Source of the DNA: RGIG9060 sp045645985
GTDB lineage: Bacteria > Spirochaetota > Spirochaetia > Treponematales > Treponemataceae
Reading direction: 5' to 3'
Length of the DNA stretch: 64,000 nucleotides
NCBI GenBank assembly: GCA_045645985.1
Contig: JAZRJV010000033.1
Span: forward strand, 1-64,000
Position numbers and translations under genes: made by a program. The notes below the pieces were generated by a model. The model was not told the DNA's origin and searched no databases. It worked only from the letters and a program-made list of their open reading frames with translations. Below are positions 34,597-42,671 of the stretch, one piece after another; position 1 is the first letter of the stretch; each line of letters starts with the position of its first letter.

Positions 34597-35777
34597 TTTT
34601 TTACCAAAAAGAAAATAAATATACAACCAAAAATTCCAACCAGAAAATTCGGTAACCACATGGAAATAAAACCATTCATTCCGTTTCTTAAACCAAAGAT
34701 TTGTCCAAGAGTCATCAAAGACCAATACAAAACAGAAATCAAAATTCCGATTATCAAACCAATTGTTTGTCCGTTATGCTTTCCAAAGAGAATTGCCAAA
34801 GGAAAAGCTAAAAGCGCAAAAAAGATTGAACCAAAAGGCAACGAAAATTTTTTGTGATACTCAAGATTATAAGTATTCAAAGTTCGCTTGCTTGTATTTT
34901 TTTTGGACTTCAATTTTTCGATATGTTTTTTTAAATCGTATGAAGTCATTTCTCTTGGATTAGTTCCAGAAGAATTTGATGCAATAAATTGACTTGCAAA
35001 AATATTCATTGTTGTATAATCAGAAAAAATATATTCGTAAGTATCTTTATCTTCGTTATCAAATTGAATTACAGACGGATTTTTCATTCTAAGTTGCATC
35101 ATAATAGTTGAATCATTTGGCTCTAAAAGTTCAGTAGAGTTTGCAATAATCAATCTTTGATTTCCAGAATTATCTGTATCAAACAAAATTAAGTCAGAAA
35201 TATTTCTATCGTCAACTTCACCAATTACCAAAATTGAATTATTAGTTTTTTTAATAGAATTAGATTCCATTTCTACATTGGGATTTGAAAAAATAATTTC
35301 TTTATACAATTTGTTATATTGAATTGTTCCCAAAGGCAAAAGATAATCGTTTACAAAAAATGAACCAAGTGAAATTAACACGCCTAAAATAATTACTGGC
35401 AAACTCAATCTAAAAAATGAAGTTCCAGTTGCCCGTAAAATAAGAATTTCGTTGTCGGTCATCAATCTTCCCATGCACATCAAAAAACCAACCAAAGTTC
35501 CAAAAGGTGCAGATTGGGCAATAATAAAAGGAAGAGAATAAGTCATCAACTTCATAACTTGAACAAGAGGAACATGCTTTCTCAAAATATCTTGAACCAA
35601 AAGCAAAATTTGATTACAGAAAAAAACTAAAAAGAAAAACAAAAACGCAATAGTAAAATAAAGCAAAAGTTCTTTTACTAAATATCGCATCATAACATGA
35701 GAATTTCGTCTTAAAATCTTTTCGTTTATAAAAGCAAAAACTGATTTTATCTTTGAAAAAACATTGTTATTTTCCAT
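34593..35777 (-). CDS. lptF: LptF/LptG (YjgP/YjgQ) family permease, first copy
   Basis: A 394-residue paralogue of the next gene. It has N-terminal membrane segments (about 37-60, 80-105, 120-140), the conserved cytoplasmic stretch GFLMCMGRLMTDNEILILRA, a periplasmic domain of about 170 residues, and C-terminal segments (FGSIFFALLAFPLAILFG). The frame is open further upstream, but ATG 35777 has an AAGGA site and lies four bases after dut. Together with its neighbour it would form the heterodimeric part of an ABC exporter; no lptB, lptC or lptA is in the window. Treponemes are generally held to lack classical LPS, so the cargo is uncertain. Confidence 0.8.
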   Translation of the reverse strand: MENNNVFSKIKSVFAFINEKILRRNSHVMMRYLVKELLLYFTIAFLFFFLVFFCNQILLLVQDILRKHVPLVQVMKLMTYSLPFIIAQSAPFGTLVGFLMCMGRLMTDNEILILRATGTSFFRLSLPVIILGVLISLGSFFVNDYLLPLGTIQYNKLYKEIIFSNPNVEMESNSIKKTNNSILVIGEVDDRNISDLILFDTDNSGNQRLIIANSTELLEPNDSTIMMQLRMKNPSVIQFDNEDKDTYEYIFSDYTTMNIFASQFIASNSSGTNPREMTSYDLKKHIEKLKSKKNTSKRTLNTYNLEYHKKFSLPFGSIFFALLAFPLAILFGKHNGQTIGLIIGILISVLYWSLMTLGQIFGLRNGMNGFISMWLPNFLVGIFGCIFIFFLVKK

Positions 35778-35781
35778 AAAA

Positions 35782-36243
35782 TCACATCCTTCCTGTAGAA
35801 CCAAATCCACCTTCGCCACGCAAAGTTGAAGAAAGTTCATCTACAATTTCAAAATCACATTGAACAACAGGAGCAACAACCATTTGAGCAATTCGCTCCC
35901 CGTTGTTTATCGTAAAATCCTCATCCCCTAAATTGATAAGAACAACTTTTATTTCTCCACGATAATCAGAATCAATCGTTCCTGGCGTATTTAAGCAAGT
36001 TACACCATAATTCAAAGCAAGACCAGAACGAGGACGAATTTGCACTTCATAACCAACAGGAATTTCAAAAGACAATCCAGTAGGAACCGCAAATCTCTCG
36101 CCTTTTTTTAGCACAATCGGTTCTTTTATAAAAGCGCAAATATCAGCTCCTGCAGAACCACAAGTTTTATATTTTGGCAAAGTAACGCCATCTTGAATTT
36201 TGCATTTTATCAAAACATTTGAAAATTCAACTTTATTATTCAT
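35782..36243 (-). CDS. dut: dUTP diphosphatase
   Basis: Hydrolyses dUTP to dUMP, keeping uracil out of DNA and feeding thymidylate synthesis. The trimeric dUTPase motifs are all present: GSAGADICAF (motif 1), QIRPRSGLAL (2), LNTPGTIDSDYRGEI (3), NGERIAQMVV (4) and RGEGGFGSTGR (5, the mobile C-terminal tail). The start is taken at ATG 36243, inside the last codons of the M16 gene (8-base overlap), with an AAGGA site; the frame could be read 12 codons further upstream. The presence of a uracil-DNA glycosylase elsewhere in the window suits a uracil-exclusion pathway. Confidence 0.95.
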   Translation of the reverse strand: MNNKVEFSNVLIKCKIQDGVTLPKYKTCGSAGADICAFIKEPIVLKKGERFAVPTGLSFEIPVGYEVQIRPRSGLALNYGVTCLNTPGTIDSDYRGEIKVVLINLGDEDFTINNGERIAQMVVAPVVQCDFEIVDELSSTLRGEGGFGSTGRM

Positions 36244-37507
36244 AATCAAATTCCTTTTGAATAATTTTTTTATCAGCACTTTTTATTTTTGGACCATAAA
36301 TTATCAAAGATTTTTTTAAGTCAGTTTTTATTTTATTTAAATAATCGTATAAATCTTCAAAAGTGATTTCATTTATCAATTTAATTATTTCATCCTGTGG
36401 ATATTGATTAAATCCGCTAAAATAAAATCTTGCCATTTGCTTCATTCTTTGTTCCATATCGTCGCTAGACATAATTTCTTCGCCACAAAGATGTTGCTTA
36501 GCATAATTTATTTCTTGCAAAGTAATTTCATTTTTGAAAAATTCATCAACAATTTGAATTAAATTCTTTGCAACATTTAAACAATTTTCTTTTGATGAAG
36601 TTGCGTAAAAACACCAAAATCCACAATGCTTAAAAAGATTGATAAAACTGTAAACATTGTAGCAATATCCAGAATTTTCTCGTAAACTTTGAAAAAGCCG
36701 AGAACTCATTGTGTCGCCAATAATTGCGTTTAAAATTGCTAAAATCAAACTTTGCTTAAAATCAATATTTGAATCAAGTTTATATAATAAGAAAAATTGT
36801 TCTTGCTGAAAATCTGCATTTATAAAATCAACTCCAGCATTCCAATTTGGAACAGTTAAAGATGGAAGATTTTCAAAATTCTTTCGCACAGGAAAATTAT
36901 TTACACATTCATAAATTTCTTCTTGATTAAAATTTCCTGCAATAGAAATTGTAAGTGGACCAGATTTTATAAATTTTTCGTACCAATCGTACAAATATTC
37001 TCGAGTGATGGCTTCCACATCAGTTACACTTCCAGAAATATTTAAAGCGATAGGATTATCTTTCCAAATTGAAGAAAAAACTGCGTCCATGGCAACTTCT
37101 TCTGGGTCGTCAAGGGAAGAAATAATTTCACTTTGAATTACCGTTCGCTCTTTTTCAACTTCCGAAGGCAAAAATGTGGAATCATAAATCATTTGAGAAA
37201 TTACAGATAAGGCTTGTTTTGCGTAAAAACAAGGAACAACACAGTAAACACACATTTGCTCTCGTTCTGTAAAAGCGTTTATGTAGCCACCGATTTTGTC
37301 AAACTCAACCGCAATTTCAAAAGCGCTTTTGTTTGAAGTTCCTTTGAAAAGCATATGTTCTACAAAATGAGAAATTCCTTGATTTCCAGAACTTTCGTAA
37401 CGAGAGCCAACTGAAAACCAAAAACCGATTGCTACGGTTTTAGCTGAAGCAATCGGTTCTGTTATGAGAACTGCCTTATTCTGCAAGATTTGCTGAAGAA
37501 TTGGCAT
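36236..37507 (-). CDS. M16-family zinc metalloprotease (PqqL/processing-peptidase type)
   Basis: A 423-residue single-unit M16 peptidase. The inverted zinc motif HFVEH is at residues 47-51 and the third ligand lies near E127 in RTVIQSEI, so it should be active. The C-terminal half has the usual non-catalytic M16 domain with MSSRLFQSLRENSGYCYNVY. No signal peptide is seen. It sits between pnp and dut, an arrangement also seen in Gram-positive bacteria (pnp followed by a processing peptidase, ymxG, and dut). The start is six bases after the pnp stop. Substrate unknown. Confidence 0.88.
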   Translation of the reverse strand: MPILQQILQNKAVLITEPIASAKTVAIGFWFSVGSRYESSGNQGISHFVEHMLFKGTSNKSAFEIAVEFDKIGGYINAFTEREQMCVYCVVPCFYAKQALSVISQMIYDSTFLPSEVEKERTVIQSEIISSLDDPEEVAMDAVFSSIWKDNPIALNISGSVTDVEAITREYLYDWYEKFIKSGPLTISIAGNFNQEEIYECVNNFPVRKNFENLPSLTVPNWNAGVDFINADFQQEQFFLLYKLDSNIDFKQSLILAILNAIIGDTMSSRLFQSLRENSGYCYNVYSFINLFKHCGFWCFYATSSKENCLNVAKNLIQIVDEFFKNEITLQEINYAKQHLCGEEIMSSDDMEQRMKQMARFYFSGFNQYPQDEIIKLINEITFEDLYDYLNKIKTDLKKSLIIYGPKIKSADKKIIQKEFDYE

Positions 37508-37513
37508 TTTTCG

Positions 37514-39613
37514 TTATTTATTTTGACCTTCTAAAGCATCAATGTAAGAAAGATTTAAGCGTCCCATCTTATCGATTTCGATAAGTTTTACAGGAATTTG
37601 TTGTCCTTCTGAAACAACATCGCTTACTTTTTCAACTCTTGCTCTAGAGAGTTTTGAAATGTGACACAAACCTTCTTTTCCAGGAAGAATTTCAACAAAA
37701 CATCCAAAATCCATAATTCGTTTTACAGTTCCGTTGTAAATTGTTCCAACTTCTGGATCTTCAACGATTCCTTTGATTGCAAGTTTTGCACCGTCAGTTG
37801 ATTTTCCTGTTTTTCCGTAGATTGTAACAGTTCCGTCATCATCAGTATTGATTGTAACTCCATATTGAGCAGAAATTGCTTTTACAGTTTTTCCACCAGG
37901 TCCGATTAAAGCACCGATTTTATCAACTGCAATTTTCATTTTTTCAATTTTTGGAGCATATTCGCTTACATGGTCAGCTGGTTTTGAAATAGTTTGGTTC
38001 ATAATTCCAAGAATATGAAGTCTTGCGCGTTTTGCTTGTGCAAGTGCTTTTTGCATAATTTCTTTTGTAACACCAGCAATCTTAATATCCATTTGGAAAC
38101 CTGTGATACCATCTTCAGTACCAGCAACTTTAAAGTCCATATCTCCAAGGTGATCTTCTTCACCAAGAATATCAGAAAGGATTGCATATTTTTCGTAGTG
38201 GTCGCCTTCTGTGATAAGTCCCATAGCGATACCTGCAACAGGCTTTTTCATTGGAACACCAGCGGCTAACATACACAATGTACCACCACAAACAGAAGCC
38301 ATTGAAGAAGAACCATTTGATTCCATAATTTCTGAAACAACACGAATTGTGTAAGGGAATTCTTCTCGGCTTGGAACCATTGGTTCAAGTGAGCGACGAG
38401 CCAAGTTTCCGTGACCAATTTCACGACGACCTGTTCCCATACGACCACATTCACCTACTGAATATGGAGGGAAGTTATAGTGAAGAATGAAGTGTTCTCT
38501 TCTATCTCCATCGATATCATCGAGGATTTGTTCATCAAGAGCAGTTCCCAAAGTTGCAACTGCTAAAGATTGAGTTTCACCACGAGTAAAGATTGCAGAA
38601 CCGTGTGGACGAGGAAGTACATCAATATCACAAGTGATAGGACGGATATCTTCCAATCCACGACCGTCAACACGAAGTCCTTTGTATAAAATTCCTTTTC
38701 TAAGGATATTGTATTGCATATCATCAAATAAAGCATTGAACAATTTTTTCTGAATATCATCTTCTAATTGTTCAGCATATTTTTCTGCAATATCTGCTTT
38801 AACTTTTGCAATAGAATCATGACGCATTGCCTTAGTTGCTTCAAAACAAGCTTTTTCAAGTAAAGGCATTGCTTCAGCTTCGATTGCGTCTTTGTTTTCA
38901 AGAGAAACTGTTAAAGGAGCAAGAGGAAGTTTTTCTTTTCCTGCAAGTTTTTTAAGTTCATCTTGAAGATGACACATTTGTGTAATAAATTCTTGAGCTT
39001 TTTCCAAAGCACCAAGCATCAATTCTTCAGAAACTTCTTGAGCTCCACCTTCAACCATTGTAAAACCTTCAGCAGTTCCGGCAACAACGATTTCAAGTTG
39101 ACCTTTTTCAATTTGTTCATAAGTTGGGTTGATAACATAATCACCGTCAACATAACCAACACGACAAGCAGCAACTGGTCCGTTAAATGGAATATCAGAA
39201 ATTGTAACTGCAGCAGAAGAAGCAATTACAGCAAGAATGTCTGGTGGGTTGATTTGGTCAGAAGAAACACAAGTTGGAATAATTTGAATTTCGCGACCAA
39301 AAGCCATATCAAAAAGAGGACGCATTGGACGGTCGATAAGGCGAGAAACCAAAATTTCTTTATCCTTTGGTCTACCTTCTCTTTTGATAAATCCTCCAGG
39401 AATTTTTCCTGCAGCATAATATTTTTCGTTGTAATCAACTGTTACAGGAACATAATCCAATCCTTCTTGAGCTGTTCCTGATGCACAAACTGTTGCGATA
39501 ACAGCTGAACCTCCAAACTGAGCATAAACAGCACCATTTGCTTGTTTTGCTAATTTTCCAGTTTCCAAAATTAATTCTTCATCACCGATTTTGTAAGTAA
39601 CTCTTTGTACCAT
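37514..39613 (-). CDS. pnp: Polyribonucleotide nucleotidyltransferase (PNPase)
   Basis: A 3'-5' phosphorolytic exoribonuclease central to mRNA decay. The 699-residue product has two RNase PH domains (the second with DGRGLEDIRPITCDIDVLPR and ILGEEDHLGDMDFKVAGTED), a KH domain with GALIGPGGKTVKAIS near 565-580, and a C-terminal S1 domain (YNGTVKRIMDFGCFVEILPG). A TTG at 39616 precedes ATG 39613; the AAGGA site fits the ATG. It follows rpsO, as in many bacteria, after a 260-base leader with several hairpins that may mediate autocontrol. Confidence 0.96.
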   Translation of the reverse strand: MVQRVTYKIGDEELILETGKLAKQANGAVYAQFGGSAVIATVCASGTAQEGLDYVPVTVDYNEKYYAAGKIPGGFIKREGRPKDKEILVSRLIDRPMRPLFDMAFGREIQIIPTCVSSDQINPPDILAVIASSAAVTISDIPFNGPVAACRVGYVDGDYVINPTYEQIEKGQLEIVVAGTAEGFTMVEGGAQEVSEELMLGALEKAQEFITQMCHLQDELKKLAGKEKLPLAPLTVSLENKDAIEAEAMPLLEKACFEATKAMRHDSIAKVKADIAEKYAEQLEDDIQKKLFNALFDDMQYNILRKGILYKGLRVDGRGLEDIRPITCDIDVLPRPHGSAIFTRGETQSLAVATLGTALDEQILDDIDGDRREHFILHYNFPPYSVGECGRMGTGRREIGHGNLARRSLEPMVPSREEFPYTIRVVSEIMESNGSSSMASVCGGTLCMLAAGVPMKKPVAGIAMGLITEGDHYEKYAILSDILGEEDHLGDMDFKVAGTEDGITGFQMDIKIAGVTKEIMQKALAQAKRARLHILGIMNQTISKPADHVSEYAPKIEKMKIAVDKIGALIGPGGKTVKAISAQYGVTINTDDDGTVTIYGKTGKSTDGAKLAIKGIVEDPEVGTIYNGTVKRIMDFGCFVEILPGKEGLCHISKLSRARVEKVSDVVSEGQQIPVKLIEIDKMGRLNLSYIDALEGQNK

Positions 39614-39646
39614 CAAAATTTCCTTATAAAATAAGATTAATTTTAA

Positions 39647-39739
39647 GCAACCGGGTATATCGAAACTGAATTTTTACAACAAAAGCTGTATAAATTCACT
39701 ATCCATATGCCAGGTTGCCACTTTAGGCAAAACTGCCTA
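39647..39739 (-). promoter_or_regulatory. Structured 5' leader of pnp
   Basis: On the minus strand two hairpins precede the pnp ribosome site. A short one pairs TAGGCA with TGCCTA (39724-39729 with 39734-39739). A long one is closed by GCAACC/GGTTGC (39713-39718 with 39647-39652) and contains an inner GAATTT/AAATTC and TACA/TGTA stem. In E. coli a double-stranded pnp leader is cut by RNase III and PNPase then represses its own message; this may be the equivalent, though sequence similarity is not claimed. Confidence 0.45.
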
Positions 39740-39809
39740 TTTATATTTTTGTTTATTAAAACAAAATTACTTAATAAAACACCTTAAAAAATTAAAGTGG
39801 TTAAAAATA

Positions 39810-39843
39810 AAGCACTGATTACATAAAGCCGCAACCAGTGCTT
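39810..39843 (-). terminator. Hairpin after rpsO (terminator or attenuator before pnp)
   Basis: AAGCACTG (39836-39843 read on the minus strand) pairs with CAGTGCTT (39810-39817) around an 18-base loop, followed by TATTTTTAA. The T run is interrupted, so read-through into pnp is likely and the hairpin may mainly stabilise the rpsO message. Confidence 0.55.
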
Positions 39844-39874
39844 CTGAAAATTCCTTTCAAAGAAGGAAGATTTA

Positions 39875-40144
39875 TTATTTTCTTAAACCTAATTCCTTGA
39901 TTAAACTTCTGTAAGTTTCAAGGTCTGTTCTTTGTAGGTATTTAAGAAGTTTTCTTCTTTGTCCAACAAGAATCAAAAGGCTTCTTGATGCACTTTTGTC
40001 TTTTTTGAACTGTTTACAGTGTTCTGTAAGTTGTTTAATTCTTTCTGTTAATAATGCAACTTGAACTTTTGTATTTCCAGTATCTTTTTCGTTTGCACCG
40101 AATGTTGATACAGTTGCAGCTGTTTTTTCTTTTGTAAGTGCCAT
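39875..40144 (-). CDS. rpsO: 30S ribosomal protein S15
   Basis: An 89-residue primary rRNA-binding protein of the small subunit platform. Family blocks are TGNTKVQVALLTERIKQLTEHCK and SRSLLILVGQRRKLLKYLQR (each read in pieces), ending YRSLIKELGLRK. Complete and of normal length, with a GGAGT site upstream. It is the first gene before pnp and has its own promoter and a folded leader, so translational autocontrol by S15 is likely. Confidence 0.97.
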   Translation of the reverse strand: MALTKEKTAATVSTFGANEKDTGNTKVQVALLTERIKQLTEHCKQFKKDKSASRSLLILVGQRRKLLKYLQRTDLETYRSLIKELGLRK

Positions 40145-40176
40145 ACTTACTCCTTAATTTTCTATTAAAATTTTTC

Positions 40177-40227
40177 ATTTTGTACAGGATTCTCCGTGGC
40201 GAAGGAAAACGAGCCCATATACAAAAT
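40177..40227 (-). promoter_or_regulatory. Structured rpsO leader (candidate S15 autoregulatory element)
   Basis: Within the presumed leader the arms ATTTTGTA (40220-40227 on the minus strand) and TACAAAAT (40177-40184) are perfect complements. Inside are a GGG/TCC pairing and a TTTTCC/GGAGAA stem with an eight-base loop. A multi-stem fold just upstream of rpsO is what S15 leaders show in other bacteria, although their structures differ widely and homology is not claimed. Confidence 0.5.
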
Positions 40228-40245
40228 TTAAAACTATTCTATACT

Positions 40246-40273
40246 ATTTTACTAAAATCAGTAAAAAAGTCAA
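40246..40273 (-). promoter_or_regulatory. Promoter of rpsO
   Basis: On the minus strand TTGACT (40268-40273) and TAAAAT (40246-40251) are 16 bases apart. The spacer contains the palindrome TTTTACT/AGTAAAA. Transcription would start near 40239, about 95 bases before the ATG, just ahead of the folded leader. Confidence 0.6.
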
Positions 40274-40329
40274 TATGGAAGTAAGGGAAAGACGATTTCG
40301 ATATTTTATTCTTACGATTTTCCTCTTAT

Positions 40330-41184
40330 CTACAACACAATTTCTTCGATAAAAACATTTTCTGATAGAATGCCGTCATTATCTGCAATAAAAATTCCGT
40401 CTTGGGTAAAATTCACAGTTGCTTTTATTTGCAAAGAAGTTGTAATTATAGTTGCATTTAATTTTGCATTTTGAGGCATAACTTGATTTAGTTTTTTTGT
40501 AAAAAATATATTTTTTGACTTTTTCAAATTTTGTAAAGAAAAATCCGACAATTCATCATCTTTTAACAATTTCCATTTAATTTCTGAGCAATCTAAAACA
40601 TAATTTTTGCCAAGATATTTTTGTGCGTTTTCAATATCGCCATCAAAAATAAAATCGCGGATAATGCTGGAACTGATACGATTTTTATCTAAAAAAACAT
40701 CATTACAAATGGACAATTCTAAATTGTTGTTTGCAAAATATTCTGAAATTTCTGAAACACCCATTGAACCTTTGTAGCCACATCTAAAATCTTGCCCAAC
40801 TGATAAAAACTTCATATTACAATAACCTAAAAGTCGGTCAAAAAAATCAATTCCTAAAGTTTTTTTAAAATCAGAATCAAAATTGATAACTAAACAAAAA
40901 TCAAAGCCTTTTTTTTCAAAATAATGAATTTTTTGGGATAAGGTTGATAAATCGCCTTTGTAAAAATTTTGTGATTTTACACCTCTAGGAGAACGAGCAA
41001 AAGTTACAACTCCAGCACAAGAAGATTTTACTTCATTTTTTTTGGATAAAACTTTTTCAAATAAAACTTCGTGGCCAAGATGCGGACCGTCAAAGCCACC
41101 AATTGTTAAACAAGAAAAATTAAATGAATTTTGAGTCAAAAAAGATTTTACAGAGCCTAAATCATCCCAAGAAAAAACTTTCAT
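40330..41184 (-). CDS. ribF: RibF-type FMN adenylyltransferase without a clear riboflavin-kinase domain
   Basis: A 284-residue product. The N-terminal ~185 residues are the FAD synthetase domain: TIGGFDGPHLGHEVLFEKVL (nucleotide-binding HxGH site), VVTFARSPRG, a VGQDFRCGYKG motif and the ISSSIIRDFI segment. The usual C-terminal riboflavin kinase would begin near residue 190 with a glycine-rich, PTxN-bearing barrel; here that region is short and unlike it. The enzyme may therefore make FAD from FMN only, with the kinase elsewhere or flavins imported. It is last in the rimP-nusA-infB-rbfA-truB operon, the usual place for ribF. Confidence 0.82.
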   Translation of the reverse strand: MKVFSWDDLGSVKSFLTQNSFNFSCLTIGGFDGPHLGHEVLFEKVLSKKNEVKSSCAGVVTFARSPRGVKSQNFYKGDLSTLSQKIHYFEKKGFDFCLVINFDSDFKKTLGIDFFDRLLGYCNMKFLSVGQDFRCGYKGSMGVSEISEYFANNNLELSICNDVFLDKNRISSSIIRDFIFDGDIENAQKYLGKNYVLDCSEIKWKLLKDDELSDFSLQNLKKSKNIFFTKKLNQVMPQNAKLNATIITTSLQIKATVNFTQDGIFIADNDGILSENVFIEEIVL

Positions 41185-41192
41185 ACATCAAA

Positions 41193-42272
41193 CTATACTA
41201 AATTTTGCACCACATAGCAATATTTTATAATCTTGCCTTGTTTAGAAACAACGCCTAAAAACTTTTCGCCACTAGAAATTTGATTTGTATTTTCAGCAAA
41301 AACTGCAATTTCACGATTTTGGCAATTTTCAGGGAAGTTTTCAAACATATTGCACTTCAAAAATTTTCCATTATAAAAATCTTTTACAAAATCATTTTTT
41401 AAGTTTGCAATCAAAAAGCCACATTCACTTGCAAGATTTACTGTCATGGAACAAAGTTTTTCTTTAACTTGATTTTGTAAATCAGTTTCAATTTCTTTAT
41501 CAAGCCTTGAAAATTCTTGATAAGTTTTTAAATTTTCCAAAACTGAATTTATCGTGAACTCTGGCAAAAATTCAAAGCCAACTGCATCTTCTAATTTGAA
41601 ATTTCCAACTTTTGTGCGAAGCAATCCAATCAAATATCCTGAAGAATTGCAAAAATTTCCGATATCACGAGCTAAACAGCGAATGTAAGTTCCTTTTGAA
41701 ACATGAAATTTAATTTTTGCGTATTTTATCTTTGTGTTTTCTAAATTTAGCAAAGAAAGATTTTTTACATCAAGTGAATTTTCATCTTCATCAACTAATT
41801 CTAAAATTTCTGAAGAATAAACTTCAACTTGACGAGAAGGAATTTCAACTTCTTTTCCACTTCGAGCAATATCGCTTAATCTTTTTCCGTCGATGTGAAT
41901 TGCAGAAAATGCTGGTGGAGTTTGATTTATTTTTCCTGTAAAATTTTCTAAGGCAAGTAAAAGATTTTTTAAACTTGGTAACTCAGTTTCTTTTATGATG
42001 TTTCCAGTTGGGTCGAGAGTGTCGGTTTCTTTTCCAAAACAAATGATTGATTCGTAAACTTTGTCAAAAGCTGTGATGTGAGAAACGAGCCGTGTTAAAC
42101 CGCCGGTGCAAACAATTAAAAGTCCTTGAGCAAAACTGTCTAAAGTTCCTGTATGGCCAACTTTTTTTGTTCCAAGAGCATGTTTTATTGTAAAAAGGGA
42201 TGAAAAACTGGTTTGTCCTGCACTTTTTGCGTACAGGACAATACCGTTTTGATTTATTGAATTATTCTGCAT
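41193..42272 (-). CDS. truB: tRNA pseudouridine-55 synthase
   Basis: Makes pseudouridine 55 in the T loop of tRNAs. The catalytic aspartate is in VGHTGTLDSFAQGLL, and other family blocks are DKVYESIICFGKETDTLDPTG (read in pieces), QTPPAFSAIHIDGKRL and FHVSKGTYIRCLARDIG. The C-terminal ~130 residues form an extended region with weak PUA similarity, making it longer (about 359) than average. The frame reaches back into rbfA; ATG 42272, which overlaps the rbfA end by 11 bases, is preferred, but no strong ribosome site decides it. Confidence 0.92.
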   Translation of the reverse strand: MQNNSINQNGIVLYAKSAGQTSFSSLFTIKHALGTKKVGHTGTLDSFAQGLLIVCTGGLTRLVSHITAFDKVYESIICFGKETDTLDPTGNIIKETELPSLKNLLLALENFTGKINQTPPAFSAIHIDGKRLSDIARSGKEVEIPSRQVEVYSSEILELVDEDENSLDVKNLSLLNLENTKIKYAKIKFHVSKGTYIRCLARDIGNFCNSSGYLIGLLRTKVGNFKLEDAVGFEFLPEFTINSVLENLKTYQEFSRLDKEIETDLQNQVKEKLCSMTVNLASECGFLIANLKNDFVKDFYNGKFLKCNMFENFPENCQNREIAVFAENTNQISSGEKFLGVVSKQGKIIKYCYVVQNLV

Positions 42273-42669
42273 CTGACGGAATGTAACCTGATTCAGCTGC
42301 AAGTCTTGCTTTTTCAGCATCTTCTTTTTCAATTTCGTTTAACTTTTTAACCATTTCAAAACCATCTTTGATGCTAGAATCTGCCACAAAAGTTAACTTT
42401 GGAAATTGACGAATTGTAAGTTTTTTCCCGATAGTTGACTGGATGTAACCAGCTGCACTTTGCAAACCTTTTACACCTTTTTCTACTGATTTATCTTGCA
42501 TAAAGCTTGAAACATAAACTTTTGCATAGCCTAAATCAGCAGAAACATCAACTCTATTTATACACAAAAAAGAAGAAACTCTAGGGTCTTTAATTTGTCC
42601 AGAAAGAAGCATTTTAGAAATTTCACCTCTAATTTGCTCTCCTAATCTAACAAGTCTAAATTCACCCAT
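42262..42669 (-). CDS. rbfA: Ribosome-binding factor A
   Basis: A 135-residue KH-type protein that helps mature the 16S rRNA 5' end in 30S subunits. It has the family N-terminus FRLVRLGEQIRGEISKMLLS, the centre DVSADLGYAKVYVSSF, and the end TIRQFPKLTFVADSSIKDGF. The start lies two bases after infB, whose last codons provide the GGAG ribosome site. Length typical. Confidence 0.95.
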   Translation of the reverse strand: MGEFRLVRLGEQIRGEISKMLLSGQIKDPRVSSFLCINRVDVSADLGYAKVYVSSFMQDKSVEKGVKGLQSAAGYIQSTIGKKLTIRQFPKLTFVADSSIKDGFEMVKKLNEIEKEDAEKARLAAESGYIPSDAE

Positions 42670-42671
42670 TA

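Noticed and set aside
34597..34725. N-terminal extension of the LptG-like protein
   Set aside because: The 43 extra codons are the lptF gene read in another frame; the ATGA overlap at 34593-34596 gives the proper start.
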